In this document: positions 7,347 through 10,685 of the stretch, piece by piece
Layout of the letters: each line of letters starts with the position of its first letter
Numbering within the stretch: position 1 is the stretch's first letter
Assembly (NCBI GenBank): GCA_027014185.1
Contig: JALWEK010000057.1
Coordinates: 3,397-14,081, forward strand
DNA length: 10,685 nt
Reading direction: 5' to 3'
From: Aquificaceae bacterium
GTDB taxonomy: Bacteria; Aquificota; Aquificia; Aquificales; Aquificaceae
Position numbers and translations under genes: made by a program
Notes under the pieces: generated by a model
The model's input: only the letters and a program-made list of their open reading frames with translations
Databases searched by the model: none
Told to the model about the DNA's origin: nothing

Positions 7347-7994
7347 ATGAGCCTGAAGACCAGGGTTCTAGTCCTGAAGAGGTTAAGGGCGGGGGACCAG
7401 GATCTGCTGGCCAAGGTTTACGGTCAGGGAGGGGTCTTCGATGTGCTCGTGAGAGATGGCTTTCTGAACACAAACAGGTTCTTCGGTGTGTTCGAACCCT
7501 TCAACCTGGTGGAGCTAGATCTTAAGCAGAGGGGAGGCATAGCTCTCCCTAACGACATACTCCGGGTGGAAAGGTTCTCTTACCTGTCCAAGGATTACCG
7601 CAGGTACAGGTGGATGTGCTGGGTCTCCCTGTTCGTACTCAAACACATAAGGTTCTACGACGAGAGGCTATTCTCTCTCATCCTGAAGGCTATGCTTATG
7701 GACCCGAAGGGTAAGGAAGGGATCGTGAGGGTCAGGTTCAAGCTCGAGTTCCTGTCGATCTCCGGTCTGGAGCCCAGGTTTTTAAAGGAGAAATTGGGAA
7801 AGGGCAGGGTGAGGATAAGGCTCTCGGACGGCAGCGTGAATGAGGAGGGTGAGGTGGAGGTAAACAGCTCTATCCTGAAGGAGCTGGTCAGGCTGAAAGG
7901 ATTGAAGAGCATCAAAGGTGTTAGGTCCAGAAAGAAGGATATAGAGGAGATGGAAAGGCTCCTAGACCTCCTGATAGAGTATCACACCAGGTAA
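7347..7994 (+). CDS. recO: RecO-like DNA repair protein
   Basis: Probable recombination mediator of the RecFOR pathway, which loads RecA on SSB-coated single-stranded DNA. The N-terminal 80 residues follow the RecO OB-fold pattern: a conserved beta start (TRVLVLKRLRAGDQDLLAKVY), then GVFDVLVRDGF, then FGVFEPFNLVELDL, and a hydrophobic LPNDILRVE segment. A helical C-terminal part follows. At 215 aa it is shorter than E. coli RecO (about 240). It has only one cysteine (C91), so the zinc-binding four-Cys cluster of some RecO proteins is missing. AAAGGA lies 3 bases before the ATG, rather close. The gene diverges from panC, and its 3' end overlaps the opposing kinase-like gene by 13 bases. The family call rests on the N-terminal pattern only and is moderate. 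Confidence 0.68.
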   Translation: MSLKTRVLVLKRLRAGDQDLLAKVYGQGGVFDVLVRDGFLNTNRFFGVFEPFNLVELDLKQRGGIALPNDILRVERFSYLSKDYRRYRWMCWVSLFVLKHIRFYDERLFSLILKAMLMDPKGKEGIVRVRFKLEFLSISGLEPRFLKEKLGKGRVRIRLSDGSVNEEGEVEVNSSILKELVRLKGLKSIKGVRSRKKDIEEMERLLDLLIEYHTR

Positions 7995-8578
7995 GCCAGG
8001 GCACTCACGAACAGGGGGATAACGAGGTTATCGTCTATTCTGAGGTCGAGGGCTTCCACAAGGGCAGACAGAGATGAGAGGAGCAGGGCCGTTCTGTGAT
8101 CGGTGATAAAAATAAAGGCTAAAAAACTGCCGAGGAAGAAGGCAAAGGAACCCTCCCAGCTCTTCGCTCCGTTGAAGAATATCTTGTGCCTGCCAAAGTG
8201 CTTGCCTATCAAGGTCGATAGGCTGTCTCCGACGCTCAGAGCTATAACACCGAACATAGAGAGCTCTCCAAAGAGCAGGAAGGAAAGAAACACTCCCAAG
8301 TTGGCGTACAGGGCTTGAATCCCGGGCCTGTCCAAATTCCTCTCCCTCTCCAGATGCTCCAAGAGAAAGGAAAACAGTTGGTAAAAGGGTCTGAGCTTGA
8401 GAACAACGGCAAGGTTGATAGCTATAACGAGCACAAAGGTGATCAGGGCCAGAGGATAGGGAAAGAGAAGTATCGGTACCAGCCAGAGGGATATCAGGAC
8501 GAGGTGGAAGATCTGCCTCTTTACCTCCAGGTTCAGGTTCTCAGTCCCGGAGTATCTCCCTGATTCTGGAATATACAT
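7982..8578 (-). CDS. Dolichol/phytol-kinase-like membrane protein (CTP-dependent lipid kinase family)
   Basis: A 198-aa polytopic membrane protein of the SEC59/VTE5/diacylglycerol kinase (CTP) type, whose members phosphorylate polyprenols, phytol or diacylglycerol. Signature segments in order are EVKRQIFHL near residue 18, GDSLSTLIGKHFGR at 117-130, KSWEGS at 139-144, and ALVEALDLRIDDNLVIP at 172-188. Several hydrophobic helices surround them. The ATG at 8578 lies inside the pilZ gene, giving a 38-base overlap. No in-frame ATG, GTG or TTG follows before the first conserved segment, so this start is effectively forced; TAAGGT sits 3 bases upstream. It is the last gene of the surE-murF-pilZ unit. 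The lipid substrate is not visible. A role with undecaprenyl or other isoprenoid alcohols is suggested only by the neighbouring murF. Confidence 0.82.
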   Translation of the reverse strand: MYIPESGRYSGTENLNLEVKRQIFHLVLISLWLVPILLFPYPLALITFVLVIAINLAVVLKLRPFYQLFSFLLEHLERERNLDRPGIQALYANLGVFLSFLLFGELSMFGVIALSVGDSLSTLIGKHFGRHKIFFNGAKSWEGSFAFFLGSFLAFIFITDHRTALLLSSLSALVEALDLRIDDNLVIPLFVSALAYLV

Positions 8579-9146
8579 AGAACCTTACCTTGACCATGTC
8601 CGCATCGTCTATGAAGAGCTCGAAGCCGAGCTTTATCCTGCCGTCGGGGAACTCCTGTATGTTCACCAGCCTGGCCGTTCCCCTCACCTCCTCCACCTCG
8701 ACGGGAAAGTCTATGTGGACCTCTACATCCCTACCTATGTACCTATCCACCTCCGAGGGGTTCTTCACGAGGATAGAAAAGCCTCCCTCAGAGATATCCT
8801 CCACCTCCTTCTCGACCTCCTCACCATCCTCCTTCATGTAGAGCTTAACCGGATGTATGTGGGAAGGTTTTACCCTTGCACTCTTCCTGTCCCCCACCGG
8901 CTTTTCCGGACTTAATGAAGGAAGAGTTACTATTAGTTCCTCCTCGTTCTTTCCAACTACCTTAACCGGCAGGGCGAAGGTGGAGTACCTTATGTGGACC
9001 TTCTTACCGAGGAGGGCAAACTTGTTGAGGAGGGGCGTGTTAGATAGGGCTATCCTGTCCCCCTCCACCCTCCTTATAGGGACCTTTGTTGTGAAGAAGA
9101 AGGAGTCTTCGAATATGAAGATCTCGGCTATCTTCTCCTGGTTCAT
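8541..9146 (-). CDS. PilZ-domain protein (probable c-di-GMP receptor, YcgR-like layout)
   Basis: A 201-aa cytoplasmic protein. Residues 1 to about 80 are mainly beta strands, like the N-terminal YcgR-N/PilZN module. The PilZ domain follows, with both c-di-GMP-binding signatures intact: RxxxR as R87-K-S-A-R91 and DxSxxG as D117-I-S119-E-G-G122. The closing part (KLGFELFIDDAD) fits the last PilZ strand and helix. Known proteins of this layout bind c-di-GMP and adjust flagellar motors, pili or polysaccharide export. The start overlaps the murF stop (ATGA), with AAGGT directly before the ATG and GGGGAG about 10 bases upstream. Its 3' end overlaps the lipid-kinase-like gene by 38 bases. The binding residues support nucleotide sensing; the output partner is unknown. 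Confidence 0.9.
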   Translation of the reverse strand: MNQEKIAEIFIFEDSFFFTTKVPIRRVEGDRIALSNTPLLNKFALLGKKVHIRYSTFALPVKVVGKNEEELIVTLPSLSPEKPVGDRKSARVKPSHIHPVKLYMKEDGEEVEKEVEDISEGGFSILVKNPSEVDRYIGRDVEVHIDFPVEVEEVRGTARLVNIQEFPDGRIKLGFELFIDDADMVKVRFYVYSRIREILRD

Positions 9147-10474
9147 ACCTTGAAGGCTCCCCTTACCCCTTCTATAAGCGTTTCCATCCTCATCCCCCTC
9201 GAACCTTTCAAAAGAATTATATTTTTATCCCTGAGCCATTTCAACATTTCCTCGAACACATCACCTTTATCCGTTAAAAAGATCCCCTGTCCTCCCCTTC
9301 TGACAAACTCCCTGTAAGAGTGATGGGTTTCCTTTCCGTAGAAGATCGCGAAGTCTATCCCCATATCCTTTATAAAGGCTCCGATCTCTGCGTGGAGTTC
9401 ACCGCTCTTTTCACCGAGCTCGAGCATATCGCCCAAAACTACGACCTTTTTAGAACCAGTTTTGATGCTAGCGATGGTTTTTACGGCATTTTTTACCGAG
9501 GGTGGGTTGGCGTTGTAGGTATCGTCCACCAGGTAGAAGTCATCGAATTTGAGAACGTTCATCCTGCCCTCAGGTGGTCTGAACTCTTCGAGCCTCTCTC
9601 TGAAATCCCTCGGATCCATACCCAATACCTTGAGAACGGCAAAGGAGGCGAGAACGTTATCCACAGCGCCAAGGCTCAGGATAGGGACCACGAACCTTTC
9701 ATCCCATAGATGGAAGACCGCCCCCTCCACTGTGAGCTCTTCCCTCTGTGGCTTTAAATCCTCTTTTCCGAAGGTAACGACCCTATCACCGGGGAGTTCG
9801 TAGTAATCCTGTGCGTAAGCTGGAAGGACAGCCCAGTCCTCGTCGGAAAAGTCATGGAATATCTCCCCGTTTCCAGCTATAACGTCCTCCAAGGTTCCAA
9901 AGGTCTCCAGGTGCTCCTCCCCCAATGCGGTTATGACCCTAATCGAGGGCCTGGCCAGGCGCGTCAGACTCAGAACATCCCCCCTCCTGCTGGCACCGAG
10001 CTCCAGTACTGCGAACTCGGCCCTCATGTCCAAGTTGGAGAGAACCAACGGAAGCCCTATCTGGGAGTTCAGGTTACCTTCGCTCTTGAAGGTGGGCGCA
10101 ACGAAGGAGAGCAGGTGATGGATGAGGTCCTTCGTGGTCGTCTTGCCCACAGAACCTGCTACCCCCACAACCTTGCCTTTGAAGTATCTCCTTTTGTGCT
10201 CGGCGATCCTTCTAAGAGCTTCCAGCGTCGATGAAACCTTTAAAACGAACCTCCCGGAAGGGGGTATAATCTCCCTCTCGGATATCACACCTGCGGCACC
10301 CTTCCCGAAGGCGTCCTGGATGAAATCGTGACCATCGCACCTATCGCCCTTCAGGGCTATAAAGACCTCACCCTCTCCGATCCTTCTGCTGTCTATCGAG
10401 AAGCCACCTACTTCTATGTTCGGATCTCCGAGCAGGCGTCCCTGCGTTACAGAGGCTAAATCCCCCGCTTTCAT
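9143..10474 (-). CDS. murF: UDP-N-acetylmuramoyl-tripeptide--D-alanyl-D-alanine ligase
   Basis: Adds D-Ala-D-Ala to the UDP-MurNAc-tripeptide, the last cytoplasmic ligase step before the lipid-linked stages of peptidoglycan synthesis. At 443 aa it has the normal length. The N-terminal substrate domain shows FSIDSRRIGEGEVFIALKG at residues 25-43. The Mur-ligase ATP loop GSVGKTTTK is at 107-115. Further conserved segments are SEGNLNSQIGLPL, AVLELGASRRGD, and DDTYNANPPSV near residue 310. The C-terminal Mur domain holds VVLGDMLELGE and LLKGSRGMRME. The start overlaps the surE stop (ATGA), with GAGAG directly upstream, and the stop overlaps the PilZ gene start. The order of binding residues looks complete and nothing appears truncated. 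Confidence 0.97.
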   Translation of the reverse strand: MKAGDLASVTQGRLLGDPNIEVGGFSIDSRRIGEGEVFIALKGDRCDGHDFIQDAFGKGAAGVISEREIIPPSGRFVLKVSSTLEALRRIAEHKRRYFKGKVVGVAGSVGKTTTKDLIHHLLSFVAPTFKSEGNLNSQIGLPLVLSNLDMRAEFAVLELGASRRGDVLSLTRLARPSIRVITALGEEHLETFGTLEDVIAGNGEIFHDFSDEDWAVLPAYAQDYYELPGDRVVTFGKEDLKPQREELTVEGAVFHLWDERFVVPILSLGAVDNVLASFAVLKVLGMDPRDFRERLEEFRPPEGRMNVLKFDDFYLVDDTYNANPPSVKNAVKTIASIKTGSKKVVVLGDMLELGEKSGELHAEIGAFIKDMGIDFAIFYGKETHHSYREFVRRGGQGIFLTDKGDVFEEMLKWLRDKNIILLKGSRGMRMETLIEGVRGAFKV

Positions 10475-10685
10475 CTCTCTATGAATTTAATCTCCTCCAT
10501 AGCTCTGTAGTTGGTGAGGTCGAGCTGAAGGGGAGTAACGGATATGTAACCGTTTAGGACGGCCCAGTAATCCGTCCCCTCCTCCGGGCTCCACCCGAAC
10601 TCCTCCGCCGCTATCCAGTAAAGCGGCTCTCCGTACGGGGCTATGTACTTAAAGACCTTCTCCTTATACTTCCTCTTTCCCTGCC
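10471..10685 (-). CDS. surE: 5'/3'-nucleotidase SurE, C-terminal part (cut by window edge)
   Basis: Only the last 70 residues are in the window; the N-terminal catalytic part, with the metal-binding DD motif, lies beyond base 10685. The visible part shows the SurE C-terminal pattern: PLYWIAAE, then EEGTDYWAVLNGYISVTPLQ, then LDLT. The GTDYxAxxxGYISxTPL signature is the main ground for the call. SurE dephosphorylates nucleoside monophosphates and is linked to stress and stationary-phase survival. The stop codon TGA overlaps the murF ATG, making it the upstream member of the unit. Confidence 0.87.
   Translation of the reverse strand, partial: QGKRKYKEKVFKYIAPYGEPLYWIAAEEFGWSPEEGTDYWAVLNGYISVTPLQLDLTNYRAMEEIKFIER

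Noticed and set aside
7303..7473. Upstream extension of the panC frame to an ATG at 7473
   Set aside because: It overlaps the RecO-like gene in antisense, its residues do not resemble PanC, and a strong ribosome binding site supports the GTG at 7302.

Overview
This window looks like an ordinary, gene-dense piece of chromosome from a thermophilic, Aquificales-like bacterium. That placement is inferred from four things. The SecA is very long (985 aa) and carries two extra segments relative to the mesophilic proteins. Arginine is written mostly as AGG/AGA and isoleucine often as ATA. Coding strands are purine-rich, and lysine and glutamate are abundant. Genes are packed with almost no gaps. I saw no mobile element, CRISPR array, tRNA, rRNA, phage gene or toxin/defence gene.

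Layout. (1) Bases 5-4671, + strand: secA, purU (formyl-tetrahydrofolate deformylase) and a UbiA-family prenyltransferase form a tightly packed run, with an ATGA overlap and then a gap of only a few bases. (2) Bases 4666-7302, - strand: panC, fmt and an unrecognised gene whose product has a possible YbjN/type III-chaperone-like front half and a SHOCT-like tail. panC and fmt share TGATG; fmt and the unknown gene are 4 bases apart, and a perfect 7-bp inverted repeat covers that junction. (3) Bases 7347-7994, + strand: a RecO-like gene, divergent from panC across 44 bases that hold a TATAAT box for panC. (4) Bases 7982-10685, - strand: surE (3' part only), murF, a PilZ-domain protein and a dolichol/phytol-kinase-like membrane protein, every junction overlapping.

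How the genes relate. The surE-murF-pilZ-kinase run puts the last cytoplasmic peptidoglycan-precursor ligase in one transcription unit with a probable c-di-GMP receptor and a possible polyprenol kinase. The other runs mix protein export, one-carbon metabolism, quinone or other prenylated-ring synthesis, pantothenate synthesis and initiator-tRNA formylation, as is common in compact thermophile genomes. Both convergent gene pairs overlap at their 3' ends (6 and 13 bases), so there is no intergenic room for terminators and I found no clear intrinsic terminator.

I did not find evidence of a new multi-gene system. The items most worth a second look are the unknown gene with its junction hairpin, the murF-PilZ-lipid-kinase grouping, and the SecA insertions.
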